Assembly: GCA_018398815.1 (NCBI GenBank)
Contig: CM031611.1
Location: 84,888,824 to 84,952,823 of the forward strand
Reading direction: 5' to 3'
Length of the DNA: 64,000 nucleotides
DNA from: Conus ventricosus
Taxonomy: Eukaryota; Mollusca; Gastropoda; Neogastropoda; Conidae
Part shown: piece after piece, positions 10,160 through 19,880 of the stretch
Layout: each line of letters starts with the position of its first letter
Position numbering within the stretch: the stretch's first letter is position 1
Notes under the pieces: generated by a model
The model's input: only the letters and a program-made list of their open reading frames with translations
Told to the model about the DNA's origin: nothing
The model's database searches: none
Made by a program: the position numbers and the translations under genes

Positions 10160-13135
10160 GCCCTACAGCATATGAAAACTCAGGACTGACGTAAGTTCTC
10201 TTGTTATTGTTAGAGACTAGTGATTTCTTATTAACAGCAGTTGTGTTTACTTGATGGAGAGTAGAGCGTAGATTAACATTTGTGTGATAAAATACTTTGT
10301 TCTCAAAGAGAGCTTGCTTGTAGTTATCGTGAGTTATATTTTTTTGACAACTTCTTTACTTATACCCTTAGCTTTTTTCATTACAGAAGTCTGGCTAGCA
10401 ACGCTGCACATCTTTGACCGCAAACCAACATATTCTTTTATAACTGTCCCATTAAGTTCATCCTTCATCTTTTATTTCCAATCACTTTCTTGTTTACAGT
10501 TGAATGTAAAGGACTGTCTTTTGGATAGTGGCATGTGTCGTACCATCCATCAGCTCCTTTAGCCACTTCAGTTTCTAAGTCTTTGTAAAAGTCTTCTGTG
10601 GGGACGTCTAGAATAAAAGAGTCAGTGTCTGTGTAAAGAACTCTTGCTTCTGGGTAACAGTGGTTTAAAGTAGTCGTACAGAAATTCTAACATCAATAAC
10701 TTTGACAACTCTAATACAGTAAACCGATAAACACCGGCTTGTCCAACTTAACATCCTTTTTCTTCATCATAATGCCAACCAGCTGTCGTTAAATCTTCTA
10801 AAGTCTTGATAGTTGGGTTTAGAGGCCAACTTAATTGCTTGGTTTTCTTTTGTAACTAATTTCATATCTTTGCGATTGTGTACGTTCTCCATCGTCTTAC
10901 CAAAACAACTGTTGTTCATTAACTTAAAGAAGTCTTTTTCTGAAGCGTCAGTGGCTTGGGTTCTAAGATTAGTATTTTTCATGATGTATGGCCTCATAAA
11001 GGGCTCTTGGTCAAAAGCAATGATTCTGTGAACAGCTGTCAGCTTTAATCCATGCTTTAAGTAAAACTGTAACAGTCTGTAATGACAGACATACTTAGTT
11101 TTGTGGCGAAGATTGGGCACAAGTTTAGGAGGTTCTGTGGGACTCATTTTTAATCTTTCTGCGGCCAGAGGATAATCGTTGTGAGGTCATGCAGTTCACG
11201 AGGATATTCTAAGTCTACTTCTAGAATAAAACCATACTGTTGATCTACGTCAGACTGTCCAACCCCTTTAATGCCCCTTGAATATTATTTGTACCATGCC
11301 CTGTATACATCCTGAAGGTACGTAATGGAAGCGGCTGGCTCATAGCCCACCCATACAAAATTGTTAGCGTCTAAGTACATTAGATAGTTGGAATGGTTTA
11401 GTTGGGTCATAATCATCTAAGTATTTGTTTTTTGCTTTGCAGTAAGGATGTGAGGCCATGCTAATACCTCCCCTTAGACCGTCTTCAATCATCTGAAGTG
11501 TGGGTAGATCAGAAATTAAGTCAATCTGATGTTTGTAGACTTTAAGAATGCATCCCAAGAAAGGCCTGGGCAGAGATGTAATGTGATGAGTCTAAGCTGT
11601 AATGTTTCATGCATGTAGTTCTGTAATTCTGAAAGACGTCTGCCAATAAACACACGTCAGCCAATAAATATTGATCATGATAGTTGCCCATTGTTTGACA
11701 GTGTAATTCTGTCCAGGCTTTCTGAGCGTATCATAGTCAGCATCAGTTATGTCTTTGCCTCTAAGACTTGAAAAGAAAGCGCCTTTAGGGGAAGCGAGTC
11801 TTCATCAAACCTATCCCACGAGTTCATGTATTCATAAGGATAAACTCCTTTACGCACCAAAGATGGATAGAAGTAGTGTTTAGTGATTGGAAAGTCTTGT
11901 AGCGATCCTGCTAACTTATCCAAACTTGCCATCAGATGTTGGAAGAGTCATAAAAGGATAAACAGTCAAGAGTAAAAGTCATGTACTTTTCTGAAGACTG
12001 TGCAATGCAGGTAACCCTCTTATATTCAGAAGTCACTGCTTGCATGATAAAATGAGAATCGTAGCCTCGTAAGTTATGAAAGAAGATAGGCAGTTTCCAT
12101 GTCTTAGGATCAACCTAAAGCTGAAGATACAATTGTTGTGTGCCGCCCTCTGAATTTGCCAGTAATGTGATCGTGGTCTCTCACTGTCACGTCTTTACTG
12201 TTAGGCGTTAGCTCTAAGCCGCAAATCCAACAGTGTGTAGATGAGTCATAGCATCTTTGGGCTTCAGAAGTTATAACAATTTTCTGAAAGATTTAGTTGG
12301 TTGGATAACTGATTGCGAAGTTGTTTCATCTGCTCTAAAAATCTACTAGCTGCATTGGGGCCTCTGTAAATCTCTGGGGGTGTGTGTGTGCCCCATCTGA
12401 CCTAACAACAATAAACGCATAAGAACAGATCTGATGGTGGGTTAATAAGGTTGTTTTTTTTATTCTTGCTGTTGTGGGCCGTAGTACTGTGGCAAGATTG
12501 ATTCAAAGTCAGCATAAACCACGTACGGGCTCATCTGCATTTGTGTACGTTTCTTAAAACTAACTTTAGACCCTGGTTTAGGCGTGAGGAGTTTGGTTTC
12601 ACAGTCTACAAAACTTTTACAATGAGTTCTATGACTGGCAGCTGCTTCTATAGTAGGAATTCTGACCAAACACCTTCTACAAGCCCTTTTTTTAGCATGA
12701 TCCTTTGACGTAAAAGCCATAAGTATGCTTATTGTTCTAATTAATACATAATGACTCTTTGTACTATCTGCAAACAGTATCAAGTCTACATGTTTGTTAA
12801 GCGGTTCGCCTAAAGTAGGAGCGTTGGGAGAAACCCTTAGAGGCACTAGATCGGCTTCTACAGACCATGTGTATACGTTTACAGTGATTGGTTTGTTTTG
12901 CTCTTCAAACTGAGATACACTGTTTATACTTACTGGAAAGGTTATGTTATCAAAGTTCAGCTCACGTTTGTATGCTTCATAATTAGATGCTCTGTTTGCA
13001 TGATTTTTAACAGGATGTAAATGCGCTAAAACGCACCACATAAAACACATATTGTCAGAATTATGTATGTTTAAGACTGCTCGTTTTTAAAACTAACTCT
13101 TTTGGGAGAGGAAGGTAAGAATTGCCAACTATAGG
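10160..13135 (-). pseudogene. Protein-primed family B DNA polymerase (copy A), truncated and frameshifted
   Basis: Follows the copy B polymerase throughout. ExoI YVVYADFES lies near 12,500, the zinc-ribbon-like CRRCLVRIP near 12,670, and the conserved FGKTMEN near 10,890. The palm DANN and TDTDS region is near 11,350 and 10,630. It is interrupted by many indels and lacks the copy B N-terminal region before about 13,135. The longest unbroken piece is 12,460-13,050. It would replicate the linear element from its protein-bound ends; now dead. Confidence 0.85.
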
Positions 13136-13799
13136 ATTGTCACTGCATAAGACAGTAGACAGGGATATGTGTATTAATATATCCCCCGTTATAACCACCC
13201 TTTCCCCTTTTACCGAGAGTATGAACGCCACACAACAAACACACACAAAAAAATACGGTGCACAAAAGAAGGCTTTATTTGCATTCACACACGCACTCTC
13301 ACCCACGGAATGGCAGATGAAACACCAAGACCTCTATATATCCAACACACACAGGCAGTTTTCCCCACACCCAAAAAAAAAAAAAAAAAAACCCCAAAGA
13401 ATCCAACAATACTATCAATACCCGACCATCAGCGCATGGCCCCTTATGCATACCCGTGCACGCATGTGCTGCACGTTTACATATAACAACCCTTCCCTCA
13501 GGAGGCACAGATACACACCTCAGCCCACTAAAGGCCAATACAGAGGGGACAAGGGTGAAATCACATCACCTGGTAATCCGGGTTGAAATATCAAGCAAGG
13601 TTGATACGTCAAAACCCGAGATGCCCACGCAATGCTTTTCTTTCAAATGTATTCTTTATACTATTTGTATGTGCCGGTGTCAAACCATCGGACACCAAAG
13701 CTTAACCCCAAATGTTCAACACCAATTGTTCAGGTAACCCGCACCCAATGTCGTACTTTCAATACTTCATCCGAAGTCCCTGGCGGGTACTTGACACAG

Positions 13800-13832
<33 letters not shown>

Positions 13833-15217
13833 TCCAAAAAAAACCAAAACCACACACACACACACAAAAAAACAAACAACGGCAACACAGCGTTTCCCGA
13901 TATGGTTATGAAAACGTCGGTCTGCTTGACGGCGCTCTCACACTAATGCACCGCCAAAACACAAAACCTTCACTGAAGCGCTTGATACGAAATAGGAGAG
14001 GAACGTTGTGACACGTCGAAGAACGCGGTTCCCTCCCTACCGGGCACCAACCACACCCGCGAGTCACACGCTGATGGAATACTGCGGTGGGCCCTCAAGA
14101 CGCTTGCCACCCTGAAGAGACAGATGAAGTCAGAGGAACTGCCACACCTCGGACTGTGGAAGGGAGATGACGTCCCGACCGGAACGCATCCTGCCGGCTC
14201 CGGGTGCGTCCCCACTCCGGCAGAGAAGTGGGCAGGGATGACAGTGGGGATGGCGGTGCCAACTCCCACCACCTGAGAGGCCGACCCTCACGGATTTGCC
14301 GTGTAGGGGAGGTACATAAAACTCGCCGGAACCCTGTGCAAAAGGAAATGTCTTACTACCACAGAAGAATACAGTTATACTTATTTGTTGCTTCACTAAA
14401 GTAAATGGTTCTCAGTGTTTACATGTCACCACCCAAAGTGCGACAGCTAATTGGAATTTTAAATCATGACTTATACAACAGCCACCTTGACATCAAGATT
14501 CTCTCACACCAGAAATGTTCCATTACACATTTAAACCAATTTCATTGACTTTCCACTTCCATCGACAGCCACGAACATAATTATAACCGTTCCTTCATAA
14601 AAGTGATTATACTGTCTGAGTTACATACCCACGACTTCATTTCCCATCTGGGTCTCTAGGACAATGATTTAATAGGATTATAAATCATATTCACTCCAAC
14701 GAACAAACGAACAATCCGACCGTTAGTGACCCCCAGTACCGGTCACAATTCAGGATCGATTACTTAGTAACATGCTTAATAGAATCAAACACATTTCAAG
14801 CAAGACCAAGTAATAGAATTGAACCCGGGTATCCTAAATTCCTAGCAGGCACAATCACAATCCTACAAGTGTCATCAGAATTTATCAAGCGCTAGGACAG
14901 TCACCAATTACATAAGCTCGACAAGGATTTCCGAGCGCTGCTATACATTGTCTACTGACACAATGCTGCGGAAAACATCTTTGAATACTGACGCGCCACC
15001 GTCGACTAAAACAACCATATTTATACATATATACATCAAATGTAGGCTTCTGAGGCACTTTTCCTAATTATCTTAGACACCTTTTATTATTATCATCTGC
15101 TATTTTTTCTCTTCTTTTCCAATCGTAATAACCTATACCAAGTAACACAATCATGAATTCACCTGCAAATCTTTAACAATAATTGAACACAGAACAACTC
15201 TTATTAATATAATGATC
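13136..15217. other. Unrecognised intergenic sequence with A-runs
   Basis: No Maverick homology. Contains A-runs at about 13,373-13,392 and 13,802-13,830 (possible retroposon tails), a CA-rich patch at about 13,850, and a GC-richer island at 14,000-14,340. No convincing frame, RNA gene or repeat end was seen. Confidence 0.6.
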
Positions 15218-15317
15218 NNNNNNNNNNNNNNNNNNNNNNNNNNNNNNNNNNNNNNNNNNNNNNNNNNNNNNNNNNNNNNNNNNNNNNNNNNNNNNNNNNN
15301 NNNNNNNNNNNNNNNNN
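15218..15317. other. Assembly gap, 100 N
   Basis: Exactly 100 N, the usual placeholder for a gap of unknown length. Confidence 0.99.
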
Positions 15318-15320
15318 ATG

Positions 15321-16085
15321 ATAGAATTTCCACTTTGCCTGCTTACCCATGATGTACAATCATTTTTGAAATGTTGTTGTATGGTGCTGCTCTTTCTATG
15401 ATTTTCCAGGATATATTGTAGTCTATATTTTTCTCTTTGAGCTTCCAGATGTATTTACTCATTCTGTTTGGTTTTTGTATCTTTCTTTGTTAAGTGACTG
15501 TTTGTGGTTTGCATATCTAGTTTTAATTGGTTTTCAGTGATACCTATATATGTTTCTTCTGCGTTCTCTGATGTTACAGTGGCTTGGTACACAATGCTGT
15601 TGTAGAGGCATTTGTTGCTCAGAGGGCACTGTTCTTTCTTGATACAGTTGCAGGATTTCCTTTCATCACCCTCGTTTTTCTCTGTACTGCTTTTCATTTT
15701 GTTGGTTGAATCAATGATCTTTTTAAGGTTGGGCATACATGAGTATGATAATTGATGCTGGTTTTGTTGAATATCTTGTGCTCTTTTGGGAATGATGATG
15801 TTAGGATTCTAAAGAATTCTTTCCCTATATTTGTTTTACTCTTCCGTCATATGGGGGGTTGTACCATATGCTCTTTTTTTTCCTGTTCTTTTTGTGTCTG
15901 CTCATGTCATTATCTGGGTCATATTGTAGTTTGTAGTTGTAGCCACTTTTGTGTAACGCTTCTTGATATTCAGCTGTAGCGTTATTGAATGCTGTTTCAT
16001 TGCATGCCAGGTTAGATAATCTCTTATTTATGCCTCTGGGTATCGTTTTTAGTATGGCAGGTGGATGGTTACTTTTGATATTTAC
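15321..16085 (-). pseudogene. Penelope-like element fragment 1 (GIY-YIG region)
   Basis: On the minus strand it reads the C-terminal part of a Penelope-type polyprotein: SNHPPAILK, INKRLSNLACN, the CNC..K..CPLS.KCLY zinc-like motif, YQATVTS, and the GIY-YIG core TYIGITEN. Stops and indels are present. It runs into the N gap and stands head to head with fragment 2, with which it shares an inverted stretch at 16,050-16,135. Confidence 0.8.
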
Positions 16086-16135
16086 ATATGATACACCTGT
16101 CTATGTAAATATCAAAAGTAACCATCCACCTTCTC
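16045..16135. repeat. Inverted repeat at head-to-head Penelope junction
   Basis: GGTGGATGGTTACTTTTGAT and its complement flank a short spacer (about 16,058-16,130). It marks the point where the two Penelope-like fragments meet in opposite orientation, a common outcome for this class. Confidence 0.7.
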
Positions 16136-16288
16136 ACAGACCCACCACATTCTGATGATTGCATCCGCATGAAACAGCGCTGTAGATAGTTTTAAACCTT
16201 ACCTTTTAACAAATGTTGCTCCCAGTACGGTTGAGCATTTTTTTTAATCTCTGCTGGTATTTACTACCATTGTCTATATATAAATTCC

Positions 16289-16669
16289 ATGAGTAACCAC
16301 CCACCAAAAAATCATAAAAACGATACAACAAGGATAAACAAGAGGTTATCCAACCTTTCCTGCAACAAAGAAATATTCAACGATGCAGCAACAGACTACC
16401 AAGAACCACTGTTGAAAAGTGGACACAACTACAAGTTGAAATATGAACCTGAAAGTACCACTGGAAGCAGAAAGAAAAACAGAAAGAGGAAAATAACCTG
16501 GTATAACCCACCATATGATGGTAGAGTGAAAACCAACATTGCAAAGAATTCTTCAAAATACTAACAGAATCGTTCCAGAAAGACCATAAACTTTTCAAAA
16601 TATTCAATAGGAACACTATCAAACTATCTTACTCTTGTATGCCAAATCTAAAAAAAATAATTGATGCTT
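16289..16669 (+). pseudogene. Penelope-like polyprotein, piece before Maverick B
   Basis: Residues include NKRLSNLSCNKEIFNDA and WYNPPYDGRVKTNIAK, typical of the linker between reverse transcriptase and GIY-YIG endonuclease in Penelope-like elements. There is one frameshift around 16,560. The frame is cut by the Maverick terminus at 16,670. Confidence 0.85.
16665..16669. repeat. Left target-site duplication of Maverick B (TGCTT)
   Basis: TGCTT is found immediately outside both ends (16,665-16,669 and 32,130-32,134). The host Penelope frame is continuous when one copy is counted, confirming the exact insertion point. Six bp is usual for Polintons; only five match here. Confidence 0.85.
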
Positions 16670-16766
16670 AGAGAACTATAATATGCCGCTTCTGTTTCAC
16701 CCGCTCTCAACCGGCCTTGGCCGGTCTCGGGCGGGCGAATCCAAAAGCGGCATATTATAGTTCTCT
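16670..16766. repeat. Terminal 97-bp palindrome, left end of Maverick B
   Basis: AGAGAACTATAATATGCCGC at 16,670 returns as its complement ending at 16,766. The centre is ACCGGCCTTGGCCGGT. The whole forms a near-perfect hairpin at the extreme end of the element; a matching hairpin is at 32,033-32,129. It is a candidate binding site for integrase or for the replication initiation complex. Confidence 0.85.
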
Positions 16767-17370
16767 ACTAAGCATGACTTCAATAACCAAAAAATAACGA
16801 CCCTACAAACAAACACACACACACACACACACACACACGAGTGCGCTGAAGTGAAACCATACCTCCCCGCTTGCCGCGCAGGCAATTCAATGACTTTCAA
16901 AAAGCCTATTGAAATTGAAATGCTGGCCCCCTCTCAATAGAGGGTGCAGTTATGAATAGCGATCGATTTCTTTTGCTTGCAGTTCTGAATAGCGAGATTT
17001 CTATAAGTGGTTGAAAGGATTTTGCTCAGTCTGCCACCAATGACGTTAGCGCGGCAGCACCTGCAAAGCTCAGCGGCAAACTAGGCCAAGTGATCACATA
17101 TGATCACTTGACCTAGTTGATTGAGGTTGCGAACGGGACACAACCTGTTTAGTCACAAAGCAAGAAGTGGCCCTAGTAGTTCCCCTTCTTGTTTGTTTGT
17201 TGGTGTTTGTGTGTTTGTCCTACCCCACGCATGCACACCCCCACCCCACCCCACCCCACCCCCACCCCACGCATGCACACCCCCACCCCACCCCACCCCA
17301 CCCCCACCCCACGCATGCACACCCCCACCCCACCCCACCCCCACCCCCACGCATGCACACCCCCACCCCC
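16670..17370 (+). repeat. Left terminal inverted repeat of Maverick B
   Basis: Matches the reverse complement of about 31,452-32,129 almost base for base. It includes a CA repeat (16,807-16,838), a stretch with GTGATCACATATGATCAC (a perfect palindrome inside the TIR), and a GT-rich region leading into the C-rich array. The arms diverge inside the C-rich array. Confidence 0.92.
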
Positions 17371-17555
17371 ACCCCTGGACTGTCTATTGTGTGTTTGTTT
17401 GTTGTTTGTTTGTGTTTGTTGTTTGTTTGTGTTTGTTGTTTGTTGGTGTTTGTGTGTTTGTCCCACCCCACGCATGCACACCCCCACCCCACCCCACCCC
17501 CACCCCACGCATGCACACCCCCCACCCCACCCACCCCCACCCCACGCATGCACAC
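17221..17555. repeat. C-rich minisatellite with GCATGC units (left TIR and beyond)
   Basis: Units of about 24-34 bp, CCCCACGCATGCACACCCCC followed by CCCCAC runs, in two blocks (about 17,221-17,375 and 17,465-17,555) separated by a GTTTGTTT-rich stretch. The right TIR has a single block (31,455-31,585). The complementary strand has four or more G4-G5 runs and could form G-quadruplexes. Confidence 0.9.
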
Positions 17556-17556
17556 T

Positions 17557-17960
17557 CAAGTCATCCACAAGTTCTTACTTAAGTCATCCACAAGTTCTTA
17601 CTCAAGTCATCCTCAAGTCATCCTCAAGTCATCCACAAGTTCTTACTCAAGTCATCCTCAAGTCATCCTCAAGTCATCCACAAGTTCTTACTCAAGTCAT
17701 CCTCAAGTCATCCTCAAGTCATCCACAAGTTCTTACTCAAGTCATCCTCAAGTAGTCCTCAAGTTCTTACTCAAGTCATCCTCAAGTCATCCTCAAGTCA
17801 TCCTCAAGTCATTCTCAAGTCATCCTCAAATTCTTACTCAAGTCACCCCAAGTCACTTCTAAGTTCTTACTCAAGTCGTCCTCAAGTCATCCTCAAGTTC
17901 TTACCAAGTTAACCTAAGATCATAACTAAGTCATCCTCTAAGTACAACCAAGTTCTTATT
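17557..17960. repeat. Subterminal CAAGTCATCCT / AAGTTCTTACT minisatellite (copy B)
   Basis: About 400 bp of 11-bp units CAAGTCATCCT interspersed with CAAGTTCTTACT, decaying toward the right. The position is equivalent to the AAGTAC/AAGTTCTTA arrays of copies A and C. Frames through it (SSHPQV repeats) are artefacts. Confidence 0.9.
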
Positions 17961-18002
17961 CAAGTTATCTTATAATTATCAAAAAAAAAAAAAAAATACA
18001 AT

Positions 18003-18236
18003 CTATGTTTTTAACTTAAATAGTAAATGTCTAATATAGTACACACACGAATCAAAAAACGCGTCATCATCGAGGATGTCTTGCTCAGCGTCCTCTGCGT
18101 GAGATTGGTTAGCATAGATCTTAATGAAGTTCTTACATCCTAAGCAACCGCATTGATTACAATTCTGGTCTATGGAAATGTCTTTTATAGACTCCATGTC
18201 TTTATTTATTGACACCATCATTTTATAATACGCCAT
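18003..18236 (-). CDS. 77-residue cysteine-cluster protein (copy B only)
   Basis: Complete frame beginning MAYYKMMVSINKDMESIKD and containing CNQCGCLGCKNF, a compact cysteine cluster that could bind zinc or a metal cluster. The acidic C-terminus is EDAEQDILDDDAF. No counterpart was seen in copies A or C. It is the outermost gene at the left end, followed upstream by g13. Function unknown; a small regulatory or metal-binding protein is possible. Confidence 0.6.
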   Translation of the reverse strand: MAYYKMMVSINKDMESIKDISIDQNCNQCGCLGCKNFIKIYANQSHAEDAEQDILDDDAFFDSCVYYIRHLLFKLKT

Positions 18237-18265
18237 GATCTATTTTTATCAAAAAAAAATTAAAA

Positions 18266-18735
18266 TTAAGTTCTTAAAATATTATTCCATTTGAAATGGA
18301 TCAAACTGATCTTTTGTTGTTGGCGTTCCTGGCGTGCTGTGTGTTCGTCTTTTGCATTTAGTGGTTGAGATTGTTTGGACTTTGGTTCTTGGTGTTGCCA
18401 TTGGTTATATATTTTATAACCGTAATAACCGCCCCCAACAGCAGCAAGGGCGCCAAAAATGACAACAGTTTTAAGTTCAATATTCCATGAAGGCTTTGGT
18501 GCCCTTGAATCAACTTGTTCTGGTGTTTTTATAGCCGGCATTGAAACAACTGATGGCGGTGTTATGTTTTCATGATGAGTTATATTCTGTGATTGTAACA
18601 TTAATTTTCTTTGTCTGTTCCACTCTGCTAATTTTTTCCTGCTTCAACACGCCCAGGATGAGGATGCTTCTCGCTGGTCACTTTTTTTACTGGATTCAAT
18701 GTTTTCTGATTCTGCTGATTTTCTGGCTCGTTCAT
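18266..18735 (-). pseudogene. Protein g13 with C-terminal membrane segment (copy B), one frameshift
   Basis: Begins MNEPENQQNQ. It carries HPGRVEAG and KLAEWNRQRK, then a Pro/Thr-rich linker and a membrane helix (TVVIFGALAAVGGGYYGY), and ends with a Gln/Lys-rich tail. A missing A in an A-run near 18,637 splits it into two frames; 111 residues remain open. The same family is at 9,440-9,910 and 55,985-56,455. A single-pass membrane protein is inferred. It overlaps the 3' end of g12. Confidence 0.65.
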
Positions 18736-19194
18736 TTTGAAGGGAAATAAAATCTATATGATTAAAAGTAATTAATCCCATGATTAACGGCGATAACAAT
18801 GTTCCAAATCTGTAGTATAAATCACATCCTAGAGACTCTAATGACTTTGTTAAAACTGGATCCTGCGTTAAATCATACGTAAGATCTTGTTCAGAATCAA
18901 TGGGGACAAATCTACTGACTAGTTTTAGTGTACAAACTAAGAACCCGTTTGCCCCGCACTTTTCACCATTCTAGACCCCAACTGCGCTTCATACCTTTTT
19001 ATGATACTTTATAATGTCTTGGGGCGACATCTGTTGAATCTGTTCTATGCTGAATTCAGTTCCGAGGAACTGTTTTGTTTTTCCACATGCCGCCAAAGAA
19101 TACAGTCTTTCCTTTTGGGCATTATAGCTTGCTCATCAACCTGGTCATTTGTAATCATAAGTTCAGGAAGGTTTAATAGATCATCGCTGTTCAT
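18640..19194 (-). pseudogene. Protein g12 (copy B), frameshifted
   Basis: Starts MNSDDLLNLPELMITNDQVD. The middle and C-terminus match copy C: LGSRMVKSAGQT, then DLTYDLTQDPVLT, CDLYYRFGTLLSPLIMGLI. Two or three indels around 19,050 and 18,960 break it. Known relatives in animal Maverick loci are short helical proteins of unknown role. It is divergent from g11 with 38 bp between start codons. Confidence 0.6.
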
Positions 19195-19232
19195 GTTTTT
19201 TATTAAATTATAATTATTTTATTTTTTTAAAA
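19195..19232. promoter_or_regulatory. Divergent AT-rich spacer between g12 and g11 (copy B)
   Basis: 38 bp with TTTTTTATTAAATTATAATTA and TTATTTTTTTAAAA running straight into the plus-strand ATG. The same gene pair is divergent in copies A and C with a similar AT-rich spacer. Confidence 0.5.
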
Positions 19233-19437
19233 ATGAGCGCCGAAAAAACTGTGCCAACCTTGTTTACCATTCTGCTGTTATTGGTGGTCTAAGTATAGGA
19301 TACACAATGCTTGGTAAAAGCTTTTTAAGAATTAAAACCAGCGATCTTGGCAAACTAGGCTTTGAGGATTCAGCAAAGCTAATTGCTATCATTGCAGCTT
19401 CGTTCGCTATGAAAGATTTTCTAGTTAAGCAAGAATA
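19233..19437 (+). pseudogene. Small membrane protein g11 (copy B), one frameshift
   Basis: Begins MSAEKTVPTLFT. After one indel near 19,290 it reads IGYTMLGKSFLRIK, EDSAKLIAIIAAS, KDFLVKQ, aligned with the intact 74-residue gene of copy A. Two hydrophobic segments flank the conserved ED turn. Function unknown. Confidence 0.65.
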
Positions 19438-19488
19438 ATTCCAGACAGTTTTTAATATGTAAAATAAAAAAATACATTTATATAAAAA

Positions 19489-19880
19489 ATGGCTTCACTC
19501 GTAATGATGATAGGCGGCGCTGTGGTTAATGCGCTTGCTTTTAGCGGAAGTAATTACGCGTTTAGTAAACTGCGGGATGACGGAGAGAGAAAAAGACATA
19601 ACAAAGCTAGGAGCAACTAGCCGCAGCACAAGATCGCTATGAAAAGCATAGAATTGAGCATTAGTTTTTTATTAATGATACTCTGAAAAACAGGGCATGC
19701 AGCTTACACTTTTAAAGATGTTGTTTCCAAGCATAAAAGATATTATCTAGTAACAGGAAAACCCAAAATCGAAACATTGCCCCCCCCAAAATTCAGCGAC
19801 TTTTATAAAAACCGCCCAAGAAAAAAAAAAGGATGCAAAAAATGTTTTTTTTTCGTTTTTGGGGCATGACCGCCGGGGTA
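19489..19880 (+). pseudogene. Small membrane protein g9 (copy B)
   Basis: Starts MASLVMMIGGAVVNALAFSG after TTTATATAAAAA. A charged middle (FSKLRDDGERKRH) is followed by RYYLVTGKPK, the landmark shared with copies A and C (YYLVTG). The C-terminal part runs into the poor-quality stretch. Several stops are present after 19,617. Confidence 0.6.

Larger units (their letters stand above)
538..13135. mobile_element. Maverick/Polinton copy A (decayed, truncated at right end)
   Basis: A block of about 12.6 kb with the genes of a virus-like Maverick in the order: terminal protein X, g2, coiled-coil protein, candidate capsid protein, packaging ATPase, MSRGP protein, g7, integrase, three small membrane proteins, two further proteins, AT-rich subterminal repeats and DNA polymerase B. 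Nearly every gene has frameshifts and stops relative to copies B and C. Homology to copy B polymerase stops near 13,135 without its N-terminal third of about 140 residues, and no second terminal palindrome is visible, so the right end is lost. Confidence 0.85.

Noticed and set aside
13970..14404. Host exon or LINE fragment in the GC-richer island
   Set aside because: Overlapping frames on both strands, no recognisable domain or splice sites that I could support.
17121..17862. Several overlapping frames of 110-231 codons, His/Pro/Thr- or Ser-rich
   Set aside because: Products of the C-rich and CAAGTCATCCT minisatellites; all frames are open because of the repeat unit.
17557..17960. CRISPR-like array
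   Set aside because: Units are contiguous 11-bp tandem repeats without spacers, in a eukaryotic transposon.
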